Origin: an uncultured Phascolarctobacterium sp.
Lineage (GTDB): Bacteria > Bacillota > Negativicutes > Acidaminococcales > Acidaminococcaceae
Direction: 5' to 3'
NCBI RefSeq assembly: GCF_937920985.1
Contig: NZ_CALDXR010000034.1
Location: 1 to 64,000 of the forward strand
Length of the DNA: 64,000 nucleotides
The first letter of the stretch is position 1. Every line of letters begins with the position of its first letter. Below, one piece after another: positions 47,403 to 56,500 of the stretch. Position numbers and translations under genes: made by a program. The notes under the pieces are model-generated. The model made no database searches, was not told where the DNA came from, and saw only the letters and a list, made by a program, of their open reading frames with translations.

Positions 47403-48239
47403 ATTTTCATCAGGCTCAACCCGTAGGGAAATCTGGTAGATATATTCTTCTGGCTTCGGCGTCATCCAATGATTTTTTAACGGCATAATATAAAGATTGT
47501 CTACGGCGTATAGCTTATTACGTTGCATATAAGCTTTGAAAAGCTCCGCCAGCTCCTGCACATGGTCACGAAAGGTACCCTGAAAGCGTTGCGTCATATA
47601 GAGTCCGGCTGGGCGGGTGTAGCATTCCATTTTTCCGTGGTAATCCGGATTAACGCTGGAAAAGTAAGCCAGCGGTCGGCTGTATTCACCTGCCAAAAAG
47701 CAATCCTTGTCTGCCAGCCAGCCGACAGCTTTTTCCTTGAAGTGTTCCTTGGAAAAAACCTTCAGATTATGTCCGGCAAGAATTTTAATGCTTTCGTCAC
47801 CGCTGCATTCCGGCGGCACAGGACTTAGCAGGAATCGCTTGCTGCGGCGGAAGGTGACGGTTATCTGGTCAAGCCGGCTTTCGCGGATTTTGTCGAGCTG
47901 TTGAAAAACAACTTGAATATTTTTGCGTATTTTTTCGTTACGTGCAATAATATCCTCGCATTCACGGTCTTTAGCTTGTAAGAGAGCCTGCAGGCTGTCA
48001 ATGCTGCGTTCTTCCAGATATTCCTTGATTTTAGATATAGGTATTCCCAGCTTGCGCATGTTCAAAATGACCTCTAAAATCAAATACTGTTTGAGAGAGT
48101 AATGGCGGTAGTTGTTTTCAGAAATGAATTCCGGCGACAGAATTCCCATTTTATCGTAATAAAGCAAGGTTTGCTTCGGCAGCTCAAAAAGATCTGCCAG
48201 CTCGCCTGCAGTATAGTATAGCTTAGGATTTTTGCTCAT
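47400..48239 (-). CDS. MerR-family transcriptional regulator
   Basis: The product has 279 residues. The MerR winged helix spans residues ~8-75 (YTAGELADLFELPKQTLLYYD), followed by a coiled segment and a GyrI/BmrR-like effector domain (RPAGLYMTQRFQGTF). It is paralogous to the regulator at 32609 over its full length. It is divergent from the small-protein gene at 48468, whose 19-bp-spacer promoter lies between them. Ligand unknown. Confidence 0.9.
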   Translation of the reverse strand: MSKNPKLYYTAGELADLFELPKQTLLYYDKMGILSPEFISENNYRHYSLKQYLILEVILNMRKLGIPISKIKEYLEERSIDSLQALLQAKDRECEDIIARNEKIRKNIQVVFQQLDKIRESRLDQITVTFRRSKRFLLSPVPPECSGDESIKILAGHNLKVFSKEHFKEKAVGWLADKDCFLAGEYSRPLAYFSSVNPDYHGKMECYTRPAGLYMTQRFQGTFRDHVQELAELFKAYMQRNKLYAVDNLYIMPLKNHWMTPKPEEYIYQISLRVEPDEN

Positions 48240-48396
48240 AAAGTATCACCTTGGTTCTTTAACACAATACGTTGCGTAATAGTTATGTTTATTATAACAT
48301 TTATTAGTCAGATAGTGAAGTTGGGGAGAAAAGAGAAGCTTTGCTTTTCGCAATTTTGACTCAATATTATCCAAAATAGTTTTATGAAAAAAGTGC

Positions 48397-48427
48397 TTTA
48401 CTCTACTATGAGTATATACCGTAGAAT
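48397..48427 (+). promoter_or_regulatory. MerR-type promoter (19-bp spacer) for small repeat protein 2
   Basis: TTTACT (48397-48402), the 19-bp spacer CTACTATGAGTATATACCG, and TAGAAT (48422-48427). The -35 box is weaker than in the sister promoters. Confidence 0.75.
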
Positions 48428-48467
48428 ATACTTGTCCAAAAAATAAATACAGAGGAGAGGATAAGAT

Positions 48468-48752
48468 ATGTCACACCCGGAATATGTTTTACCTAATACA
48501 CCCCACGCAGGCTATCGCTATAAAATGGCCATGAAGCATGTTGAGGCTGCAAAAGCTGCAGGGAAATCAGTAGAAGAAATTCATGAGATTTTCAATAGTG
48601 TCATGAATTATGATATCGATAATCTTCCTGATGATGCAGCGCACAAAAATTATAAAAATGCCGTCGAACAGGCCAAAGCTGCTATGGCTGAAGGAAAATC
48701 CGATAAAGAAGTGCATGAGCTGTTTCAAAAAGTGTTAAGCGAAGCAAAATAA
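48468..48752 (+). CDS. Small two-repeat, His-containing protein, paralogue
   Basis: The product has 94 residues; ATG 48468 follows AGGAGAGG (48453-48460). It shares with the protein at 32256 the units AMKHVEAAK.AGKS.EEIHEIF and an AH..Y...GKS..EVHELF half, so each protein is an internal duplication of a helical hairpin. It lacks the C-terminal HCHHK of its paralogue. Location behind a MerR-type promoter and next to a MerR gene repeats the arrangement at 32192-33469. Family not recognised. Confidence 0.85.
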   Translation: MSHPEYVLPNTPHAGYRYKMAMKHVEAAKAAGKSVEEIHEIFNSVMNYDIDNLPDDAAHKNYKNAVEQAKAAMAEGKSDKEVHELFQKVLSEAK

Positions 48753-48760
48753 TGACGAAT

Positions 48761-48805
48761 AAGCTCCTAAAGTAATTAAAAGATTGCTTTAGGGGCTTGT
48801 TTTTT
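48761..48805. terminator. Terminator between convergent genes
   Basis: AAGCTCCTAAAG (48761-48772) pairs with CTTTAGGGGCTT (48787-48798), with one T-G pair, then a T-run. Confidence 0.85.
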
Positions 48806-49637
48806 AGAGATAATCTACAGGTATCATTATTTTTACAATATATTTTGTATAATCAGCAGTAGACCAATAATTCCTTAATTGTTCAATATACACATCGCCG
48901 ATTATTGTTAAAGCGTTACGTTCAATGAATGCCAAAAGCTTTTTGAAAGAGTATTCGTATTGTGTATGGAAACCGTTGGGAGTATAAATGGAGGCGTATA
49001 GGCCTGCTTTTTTAATTTGCACGTCGGTGTATTCATCAGGATGGGAGATACGGGTATAAAGATGTGATATTGCTAAAAAATTGCCTTGCTGCAGAGCTTC
49101 GTTAGGTAGGATATATCCCATTAGATATTCATTTAACAATTCGCTGCTGGCGAAAGTATAGTTGTGTTTGGCAACCAACTTTATTTTTTCTTTAAGTGAT
49201 ATTTCATGAACAGATAAAGGTGTTGCTATATAATATTCTTCAGCTTGCTCTTCCAAAGTAATCTTATCAGTAGTAACATTTTTTATTTTTTCAAGGCGAT
49301 TGATTTTTGTCTGCAGATTAGTAATGTTGCGTTGCATAATATCAATCTGTACCTGGTATTCTGTTTGTTTGCGTTTGTAAAAAAGCTGCAAAGCATTAAC
49401 ATCCCTGTTTTGGATATAATCGGCAATTTCTTTCAAGGGGATTCCCAGTTTACGCATATTGATAATAATATCAAAGATAAAATACTGTTCTAAAGAGTAA
49501 TAGCGATAACCGTTTTCATCAATATAAGCAGGCCTAAGAATATTATTGCGTTCATAATAAAATAATGTTTGCTTCGATAGCTTGAACAGAGAGGCAAATT
49601 CTCCGATTGTAAAATATGTTTCTGATAATTTATTCAT
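48804..49637 (-). CDS. MerR-family transcriptional regulator
   Basis: The product has 277 residues; I chose the start at 49637 (MNKLSETYF), with AGGTGA upstream on the complement. A longer frame to 49715 would cross the divergent promoter. The MerR winged helix (YFTIGEFASLFKLSKQTLFYYE) is followed by a coiled coil (~90-130) and a GyrI-like effector domain (KKAGLYASIYT). It is divergent from the TonB receptor at 49804 and is probably its regulator, acting at the 19-bp-spacer promoter between them. Confidence 0.9.
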   Translation of the reverse strand: MNKLSETYFTIGEFASLFKLSKQTLFYYERNNILRPAYIDENGYRYYSLEQYFIFDIIINMRKLGIPLKEIADYIQNRDVNALQLFYKRKQTEYQVQIDIMQRNITNLQTKINRLEKIKNVTTDKITLEEQAEEYYIATPLSVHEISLKEKIKLVAKHNYTFASSELLNEYLMGYILPNEALQQGNFLAISHLYTRISHPDEYTDVQIKKAGLYASIYTPNGFHTQYEYSFKKLLAFIERNALTIIGDVYIEQLRNYWSTADYTKYIVKIMIPVDYL

Positions 49638-49660
49638 AAATTCACCTGTAAAAATAATGC

Positions 49661-49691
49661 TTGACTCTACTATAGGTAGATACTTTAAAAT
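49661..49691 (+). promoter_or_regulatory. MerR-type promoter (19-bp spacer) for TonB receptor-CobN operon
   Basis: TTGACT (49661-49666), the 19-bp spacer CTACTATAGGTAGATACTT, and TAAAAT (49686-49691). Confidence 0.85.
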
Positions 49692-49748
49692 TCTTCTTAA
49701 TGATAAGCAGAACAATTAGGATTTTGGTTCTATATATTATTAAAATGC

Positions 49749-49769
49749 TTGACATAGCATTTGTCAAGA
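49749..49769. promoter_or_regulatory. Dyad in the leader of the TonB receptor gene
   Basis: CTTGACA and TGTCAAG flank a 7-base centre, a perfect 7-bp dyad. It may be an operator for a further regulator or an RNA hairpin. Confidence 0.45.
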
Positions 49770-49803
49770 GTTGTTCTGTAGTTTATGAAGATGAGGTGTT
49801 ATT

Positions 49804-51738
49804 GTGAAGAAGAGTTCTAAGAGCTTATTAATGTGTATGCTGATAACCGGTATTTGTGCCGGCAATGCGCAAGGTGCGTTTGCTGAAGAAAAAATCAGCG
49901 AATTTAACCTTGATCAGATGGTTGTTACTGCCAGCAGAATTGCAGAAAGCAATTTTGAAGCAAATGCTAACGTAAACGTTGTTACCCGTAAGGATATTGA
50001 AGAAAAGCATTATCAGACTGTAAGTGAAGCTTTGCGTGCAGTTCCTGGTGTTGCTATTCAAAACTACAGTGCTACAGGTGCCAATTATTCTGCCGATTAT
50101 TTGTATGTAAACGGTACTAGTCATGTTTTAGTTTTGGTTGATGGTCAAAGAGCCAATACCAACGGTTCTGTATCCAGCGTATTTCAGCCATCTGAAGTAA
50201 GCAATATGGACAATATTGAACGTATTGAGGTACTGAAGGGTTCTGCTTCTACTCTTTATGGCAGTGATGCTGTCGGCGGCGTAATCAATATTATCACCCG
50301 CAAGCCGGAGGCCGGAGCAAGCACTACTAAAATTTCCGGCGCTTGGGGCAGCTATGGCAAGAAAACCTATAATGTTTACAATGAAGGTATGACTAAAGGC
50401 GGCTTTTATTGGACTGTGAACGGTCAAACCGATAAAATGGGTGAGTATAAAGACGGTCATGGCAATACAACAGTTAATAAAATAGACAGCAAGAGCTATG
50501 GTGTAAAGCTGGGACAAAAGTTTGCTGATAAAGCAGACATCAATGTATCTTATTCCCGCTATAAGCTGGATTACGGCAGACCGGAAACAGATGCTTCTAT
50601 GATGGGACCGACGGTTTTTACCGGTGGAATGACAGAAGGCAAGAAGGATAACACCAAGTATACTGTTTCTTTTGACTACAAATTTAACGATAAGCTGAGT
50701 AATAGACTTACTTACTTCTCCCGTACATCAGATTTGGACGATGATATAAGACACCCTGCAACCTTGTGGTTGATGCGTGAAAAAACCTGGGGCTTCTCAG
50801 AACAGCTGACTTATCAGGATGGCAATCATACTATCATCGGTGGTTATGATTATTATAAAGATGCCATGAATAAATATCACGATCAGTACACACCGAGCAT
50901 GACCGGTACTGTTGATAATAAGGCATTCTTTATCCAGGACCAAATGCAGTTCGGTGATTGGGGCTTTACTCCCGGTGTACGTTTTTCTAAGCATTCCGAA
51001 TATGGCAACAAAACTACAGGCAGTGGTGTACTTTCCTATAAATTTAACGACATGACCAACATGTACGTATCTTACAAGGAATTCTTCCGCGCTCCGTATA
51101 TGTATGAGCTGTACAATCCGTTCTATGGCAGTGAAAAGCTGAACCCGGAAGAGGGCGAAACCAAAGAAATTGGCCTTAACACACGCATTGATGACAAGAC
51201 AACATTCTCTGCCCATTATTTCCGTACAGAGTCTGATAATCTTATTGGTTTCAACAGTGCTAATTGGAAGTATTACAATGCAGGTGCAGAAACTATTAAA
51301 GGCTGGGATGTTCAACTGACTAAGGCTTTTGATGAGCACTTCAGCGCTACTGCAGCTTATACACATACCTATATTCCTGCGACTTCCGCAGCTGTTAATC
51401 CTAACCGTAATGGCTACATCCCGAAAGGTCAATATGATTTGACATTTAACTATGACGATACTAAATTTAACGGCAGCCTGAATATTAAAGGTATCGTAGA
51501 CCGTCCCGGCAGTAAATCTAATGAGGCGCAGGTTTTAGATACCTATAAGAGTGTTTGGACTGCTAATATTGCTTTGAACTACAAGCCTGTTAAGGGTATG
51601 AATGTGTTCTTTAAGCTGAATAATCTCTTTGACCGCATGTATACGGATATGACATATGACATGCGTAATCCTGGCGGAGTTGGCTGGTATTCACAGCCTG
51701 GCCGTAACTTTGTTGCGGGCGTAGAATACACATTCTAA
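49804..51738 (+). CDS. TonB-dependent outer-membrane receptor
   Basis: The product has 644 residues; GTG 49804 follows GAGGTG. A signal peptide (cleavage near GAFA) precedes a BtuB-type TonB box (DQMVVTASR). The plug has VLVDGQRANTNG and GSDAVGGVINIITRK motifs, followed by a barrel ending in VEYTF. It is the first gene of a set with a nitrilase paralogue, a BtuF-like lipoprotein and a second CobN. It is closely related to the receptors at 57425 and 62336 and less so to the riboswitch-linked one at 18656. A tetrapyrrole or metal-chelate substrate is likely. Confidence 0.92.
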   Translation: MKKSSKSLLMCMLITGICAGNAQGAFAEEKISEFNLDQMVVTASRIAESNFEANANVNVVTRKDIEEKHYQTVSEALRAVPGVAIQNYSATGANYSADYLYVNGTSHVLVLVDGQRANTNGSVSSVFQPSEVSNMDNIERIEVLKGSASTLYGSDAVGGVINIITRKPEAGASTTKISGAWGSYGKKTYNVYNEGMTKGGFYWTVNGQTDKMGEYKDGHGNTTVNKIDSKSYGVKLGQKFADKADINVSYSRYKLDYGRPETDASMMGPTVFTGGMTEGKKDNTKYTVSFDYKFNDKLSNRLTYFSRTSDLDDDIRHPATLWLMREKTWGFSEQLTYQDGNHTIIGGYDYYKDAMNKYHDQYTPSMTGTVDNKAFFIQDQMQFGDWGFTPGVRFSKHSEYGNKTTGSGVLSYKFNDMTNMYVSYKEFFRAPYMYELYNPFYGSEKLNPEEGETKEIGLNTRIDDKTTFSAHYFRTESDNLIGFNSANWKYYNAGAETIKGWDVQLTKAFDEHFSATAAYTHTYIPATSAAVNPNRNGYIPKGQYDLTFNYDDTKFNGSLNIKGIVDRPGSKSNEAQVLDTYKSVWTANIALNYKPVKGMNVFFKLNNLFDRMYTDMTYDMRNPGGVGWYSQPGRNFVAGVEYTF

Positions 51739-51767
51739 TAGCTTATAATCTTATTTCTCATACACCA

Positions 51768-51820
51768 GTGGTGGCATAGGCAGATAACGCTTATGCCACC
51801 ACACTTATATATAGATTTTT
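51768..51820 (+). other. Intercistronic hairpin, possible attenuator
   Basis: GTGGTGGCATA (51768-51778) pairs with TATGCCACCAC (51792-51802), 11 bp perfect. A T7 run lies about 12 bases later. It may reduce readthrough into the downstream genes. Confidence 0.5.
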
Positions 51821-51840
51821 TTAGAGCGAGGTGCTGAATT

Positions 51841-52611
51841 TTGAAAATAGCCTTTTTGCATTTTGCATATTGCTGCGGACCGCAAGCGGATAATGCAAAG
51901 AAAATTTTACAGGGGATGAAGCTGGCGGCACAGTATGGCGCAAGCTGGGTACTGACGCCGGAAATGGCGTTGCAGGGTTATTATATGATGCGCAGCGATA
52001 AGCAGTTTCAGCTTGCTTCGCTGCAAAATAATCTTTTACAGGAGTTTATGGAGGCTTGCAGGCAATACAAGCAAAGGTTGTTTTTGGGCTGTGGTTTTGT
52101 CGACGAAAAAACTCCGCGTAACAGCTGCGCAATTATTTCGCCGGACGGAACATATTATAATCGTCACGATAAAACGAAGGTTGTGCCGTGGATAACGGAA
52201 AACTGGGCACATCCCGGAGAAAAATTTGAGGTTTGGAATTTAGAAGGTATCAATACCGGTGTTATGGTCTGTGCGGATGCTTATTTTGCCGAGCATGGAG
52301 AAAAAATTGCTAGGCAGGGAGCAGAGCTCGCTGTAGTTGTTGCTGCCTGGCCGCCTGGAGGTCATGCAGGACCGCCGGAGGAGGCGTGGAAGCGTTTGAG
52401 CCGTTCGGCCAATGGTATTCCGGTGCTTATCTGTAATCAGACGGGGACAGAAGGCATGGATTGCAGCCATGCGCAAAGTGCTGTTCTCTGCAATGGGGAA
52501 GTACTTTTTACCTATGAAGGATGTGAAGCAGTGCTGATTATAGATTTTGATGAAGTAAAGAAACTGGTTTTGTCTACAGAATTTGTAATAATAAATTTGG
52601 CAGATATTTAA
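51841..52611 (+). CDS. Carbon-nitrogen hydrolase (nitrilase superfamily), copy 2
   Basis: The product has 256 residues; TTG 51841 follows GAGGTG at 51828-51833. The catalytic set is visible: Glu41 (LTPEMA), Lys111 (RHDKTK) and Cys144 (MVCADAYF). It is the same length as the paralogue at 43999 and collinear with it (for example CGPQ near residue 12). Placement between a TonB receptor and a BtuF-like lipoprotein suggests hydrolysis of an amide on the imported ligand. No signal peptide, so it acts in the cytoplasm. Confidence 0.9.
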   Translation: MKIAFLHFAYCCGPQADNAKKILQGMKLAAQYGASWVLTPEMALQGYYMMRSDKQFQLASLQNNLLQEFMEACRQYKQRLFLGCGFVDEKTPRNSCAIISPDGTYYNRHDKTKVVPWITENWAHPGEKFEVWNLEGINTGVMVCADAYFAEHGEKIARQGAELAVVVAAWPPGGHAGPPEEAWKRLSRSANGIPVLICNQTGTEGMDCSHAQSAVLCNGEVLFTYEGCEAVLIIDFDEVKKLVLSTEFVIINLADI

Positions 52612-52616
52612 GGTGA

Positions 52617-53567
52617 ATGACAGTGAGAAAGTTAGCAGTATTTTTTATTTGTGTAATTATAGCATGTTGCTCTTGCCTAGGATGCGGCAATGATAAGCCG
52701 GAAAACAACGGAACGAGAGTTGTCAAGGACGCCAAGGGCTATGAGGTAAAGGTACCGGCACATCCTATGCGGATAGTTTCCTTCTCCATCAGCTGTGATG
52801 AAATTTTGCTTGGTTTAGTGGAGCCGGAGCGTATAGCTTCTGTAAGCTATCTTTGTGATGATGCAGGAATTTCGCATGTAGTAGAAAAAAGCAAGGCGGT
52901 TAAAGAACGTATCAAGGGCACACCAAGCGTAGAGCGTATCATGGCTTTAAAGCCGGACCTTGTTATTTTGGGAGATTGGTGGACACCGGACAGCATTCAG
53001 ACTATCCGCGATATGGGTATCAGCGTCTATGTTTATAAAACACCATATACGGTGGAGAATATAAAAAAAGCGATTCGCGAGATTGCCGATGTTGTAGATG
53101 CTAAGCAGCAGGGTGAAGCGATGATTAAGGAATATGATGCCAAAATCGCTAAGGCACAGGCTGTTATCAAGGCTGCCGACATCAAACAGCAGAAAAAGGT
53201 GGTTGTGATGTCAGGTCATGGTGTGATTGGCACTAAGGGCTCGCTTTTTGCCGACATCTGCAAATATGCGCAGGTTGATAACTGTATGGAGCAATTGCAG
53301 ACAGGGCAGAATACCACTGTTTCCAAGGAATTTATTGTCCAATCTGATCCTGATGTCATTATTATGCCGGGATGGAACGGTGCGCCTACGCATACACTGG
53401 AAATAGAAAAGGAATTGCTCAATGATAAGTCCTTGCAAACCGTAAAAGCCATTCAAAATAAAAATCTGGTAACGTTGCCCGGTCAGGATATGTATTGCGT
53501 AAGCCAATATGTTGCTGACAGTGTTTTGGCAATTGATAAGTTAATATATCCTGAGTATTTTAAGTAA
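52617..53567 (+). CDS. BtuF/FecB-like substrate-binding lipoprotein
   Basis: The product has 316 residues, starting 5 bases after the nitrilase stop with AGGTGA upstream. A Cys-rich signal peptide ends in the lipobox CLGC (Cys23). The mature part has the class III binding fold (HPMRIVSFSISCDEILLGL, ALKPDLVILGDWW, YVYKTPYTVENIKKAI). It lies in the operon with the second CobN, 18 bases upstream of it. Confidence 0.9.
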   Translation: MTVRKLAVFFICVIIACCSCLGCGNDKPENNGTRVVKDAKGYEVKVPAHPMRIVSFSISCDEILLGLVEPERIASVSYLCDDAGISHVVEKSKAVKERIKGTPSVERIMALKPDLVILGDWWTPDSIQTIRDMGISVYVYKTPYTVENIKKAIREIADVVDAKQQGEAMIKEYDAKIAKAQAVIKAADIKQQKKVVVMSGHGVIGTKGSLFADICKYAQVDNCMEQLQTGQNTTVSKEFIVQSDPDVIIMPGWNGAPTHTLEIEKELLNDKSLQTVKAIQNKNLVTLPGQDMYCVSQYVADSVLAIDKLIYPEYFK

Positions 53568-53585
53568 GCTGAGAGGAGCAGGGAG

Positions 53586-56500
53586 ATGGCAGAAATTATT
53601 TTTGTAACCAATATGGAACCCCATTATGTTGGTATGCGTGATGCTTTAAATACCATAGAGGACAAAGAAATCAGCAATGCTGTAGAAGTAATCCAAATCA
53701 ACGACAGTGAGCAGTGGAACGGCTATTGGCAGCAAAAACTGCAGGGTGCAGGATTTTTCTTTTGCACTTGGATGGGAACAGGCTTGAGCTGTGATTATCT
53801 GAAAAAAGCCTCGGCCTTTTTACAACAGAAGAAGCTGTGCCATCTTTTTGATATCATTGACCCCGGTGATGATAAGATGGATTATGGCCTGCAGGAGGAG
53901 CAAAAGAGCCTGCTGAAGCAATATCTTGCCTGCGGAGGTCTGAAAAATTATCAGAATCTGTGTTTGTATCTTGTTGCTGCCTTTACTCAGCAAAATACAG
54001 CTTATAAGCTGCCGGAACAGCTGCCCTGGTGTGGAATCTATCATCCTGAATTTAAGCATGAGTTTGTTGAGCTTGATGAATATCTGGCAAAACATTATGA
54101 CAGCAGCAAGCCTACCGTGGGCTTTATCTTTTCGCGTGAGGATTGGCTTTGGCAACGCCTTGCATATCAAAATGAGATTATCAAGGCGATAGAAGCACAA
54201 AATTGTAATGTTATTGCTGTGTTCAGTACCACGATGCCGAACGAAAAGATCGGTGCTGTCAGCTTGGCAACAGCATTTGAAAGATTTTTCTATAAAAACG
54301 GCCGGCCTTGTATTGATGTGCTGATAAATCCGTTTGTTTTTTCGTTGACAGTAACAGGTTTTTTAAAGCTGCAGGATTTGCAGCACCTGGGAGTTCCTGT
54401 GCTGCAGGTAGTAAATACCTATATGCCTTATAAGTGGTGGCAGCAGAGCATGGTCGGGCTGACGCCGAATGAGGTTTCCTATGCTGTGTGCATGCCTGAA
54501 TTTGACGGAGCCTTGCATTCTGTGCCGGTTTCTACTAATGAGGAACGTGAAGACGGTACGCATTACCGCATGCCGCTGGCAGACCGCATTGATATGCTGG
54601 CAAGAAAGGCACGCAAGCTGGCAGCGCTACGCTATAAAAAGCCTAGTGATAAAAAAATAGCGATAGTTTTTCATAATTATCCGCCGACCAATTCCAATAT
54701 CGGCAGTGCTGCAAGTCTGGATTCGATTGAAAGCGTACGCCTGCTGCTGGAGGAAATGCAAAAGCGGGGCTACAAGCTGGATAATATACCGCCAGACAGT
54801 CAGACTTTTGTAAATGATATTACGGCACATGCTACTAATGACAGACGCTTCATCTCGGAAGCGTTATTGGAAACAGCTGACGGTAAGCTGGCAAAGCTGG
54901 ACTATGCAAGCTTTTATGAGCAGCTTCCGGCAAAAACACAGGAGCAGCTTTTGCGTGACTGGGGCGAAGCGCCGGGAGAGGTTTTCCGCTACGGCGATGT
55001 GCTGATTGTCCCCGGTATGCTAAATGGCAATGTTTTTGTTACGGTTCAGCCTCCGCGCGGTTTTGGCGATGACCCGGGCAAAATTTACCATTCGCCGGAT
55101 TGCGCACCTACGCATCATTATCTTGGCTTTTACCACTGGCTGCGTGATATTTGGGGCGCAGATGCTATGATTCACGTGGGGACGCACGGTAATCTGGAGT
55201 GGCTGCCGGGAAAGGGCAATGCTATGAGCAATGCCTGCTATCCCGATATCTGCACCGGTGATATCCCTAACATCTATCCCTATTGGATTACCTGTACCGG
55301 TGAAGGCATTCAGGCCAAGCGCCGCAGTGCTGCCTGCCTGATAAGCTATTTGTCTGCGCCGATGAGTGTTTCCGGTACTTACGAAGAATTAGCAGATTTG
55401 GAAAATCTGTTGGAGGAATATTGTCACTTTAAAAATGATGCTGCTGCTGCCGCAGGCATGGACAGCATTAAGGAAATGATTCGCAGTAAAGCAGCAGAGT
55501 GTAATCTTGATGAGGATGTTCCGGAAAGCGAAGCAGTGGATTTTGATGATTATATCGGCAAGCTGCATAACTTTATTACGGATTTAAAGAATATGCAGAT
55601 TAGTACAGGTTTGCATGTTTTGGGCGTACATCCGGAGGGAGAAGAGCTGGTAGAGTATTTGCTGGCGTTGACGAAGCTGGATAACGGCAAGGTGCCGTCG
55701 CTGATGAAAAACCTTGCTGCTATGCATGGGCATGATTACTATGAGCTGATGGAGCACAGCGAGCAGATGCTGGCTGATGGCAGCATGACCTATGGTATGC
55801 TTTTGGACAAAATACGTGAGCAGGCTAGAGAAGCTATCTTGATTTTGCAAAAGAATGACTTTGATGCTGCTAAAATTAAAGAAGTATTCAGCTTATCCTG
55901 GGCGAACGCTTTGCAGGGGGAAATGCGGGCTAAGCTGCTGCAATCTCTGACGTATATTTGCGAGCATATTGCCCCAAGTCTGCTTTTGACTACATTGGAG
56001 CAGGAAAATACTTTAAACGCATTAAACGGCAAATATATTGACCCTTGTCCCAGCGGTGCGCCTACAAGTGGTGGCGCTGATTTGCTGCCTACGGGACGCA
56101 ATTTTTACAGTATCGACCCACGATGCCTACCGACGAAGCCTGCCTGGGAAATCGGTAAGCAGATGGCCGAGGATGTTATCGGCAGATTCATAGAAGAAGA
56201 AGGACGTTATCCGGAAAGCGTCGGTATAATTTTGTGGGCTACGAGTAATTTGCGTAATCACGGACAATGCGTTGCCGAATTTTTATATCTGATGGGCTTG
56301 CGCCCGGTATGGCAGCCGGGAAGTCAACGTGTCATTGATTTGGAGGTTATTCCTTTGGAGGAGCTCCAGCGTCCGCGTGTAGACGTAACCGGACGCATCA
56401 GTGGTCTCTTTAGGGACAGTATGCCCGGAAGTGTCATCTGGCTGGATGATGCTGCGCAGAGAATAGCATCTCTGGATGAGCCGACTGAGCTGAACTTTGT

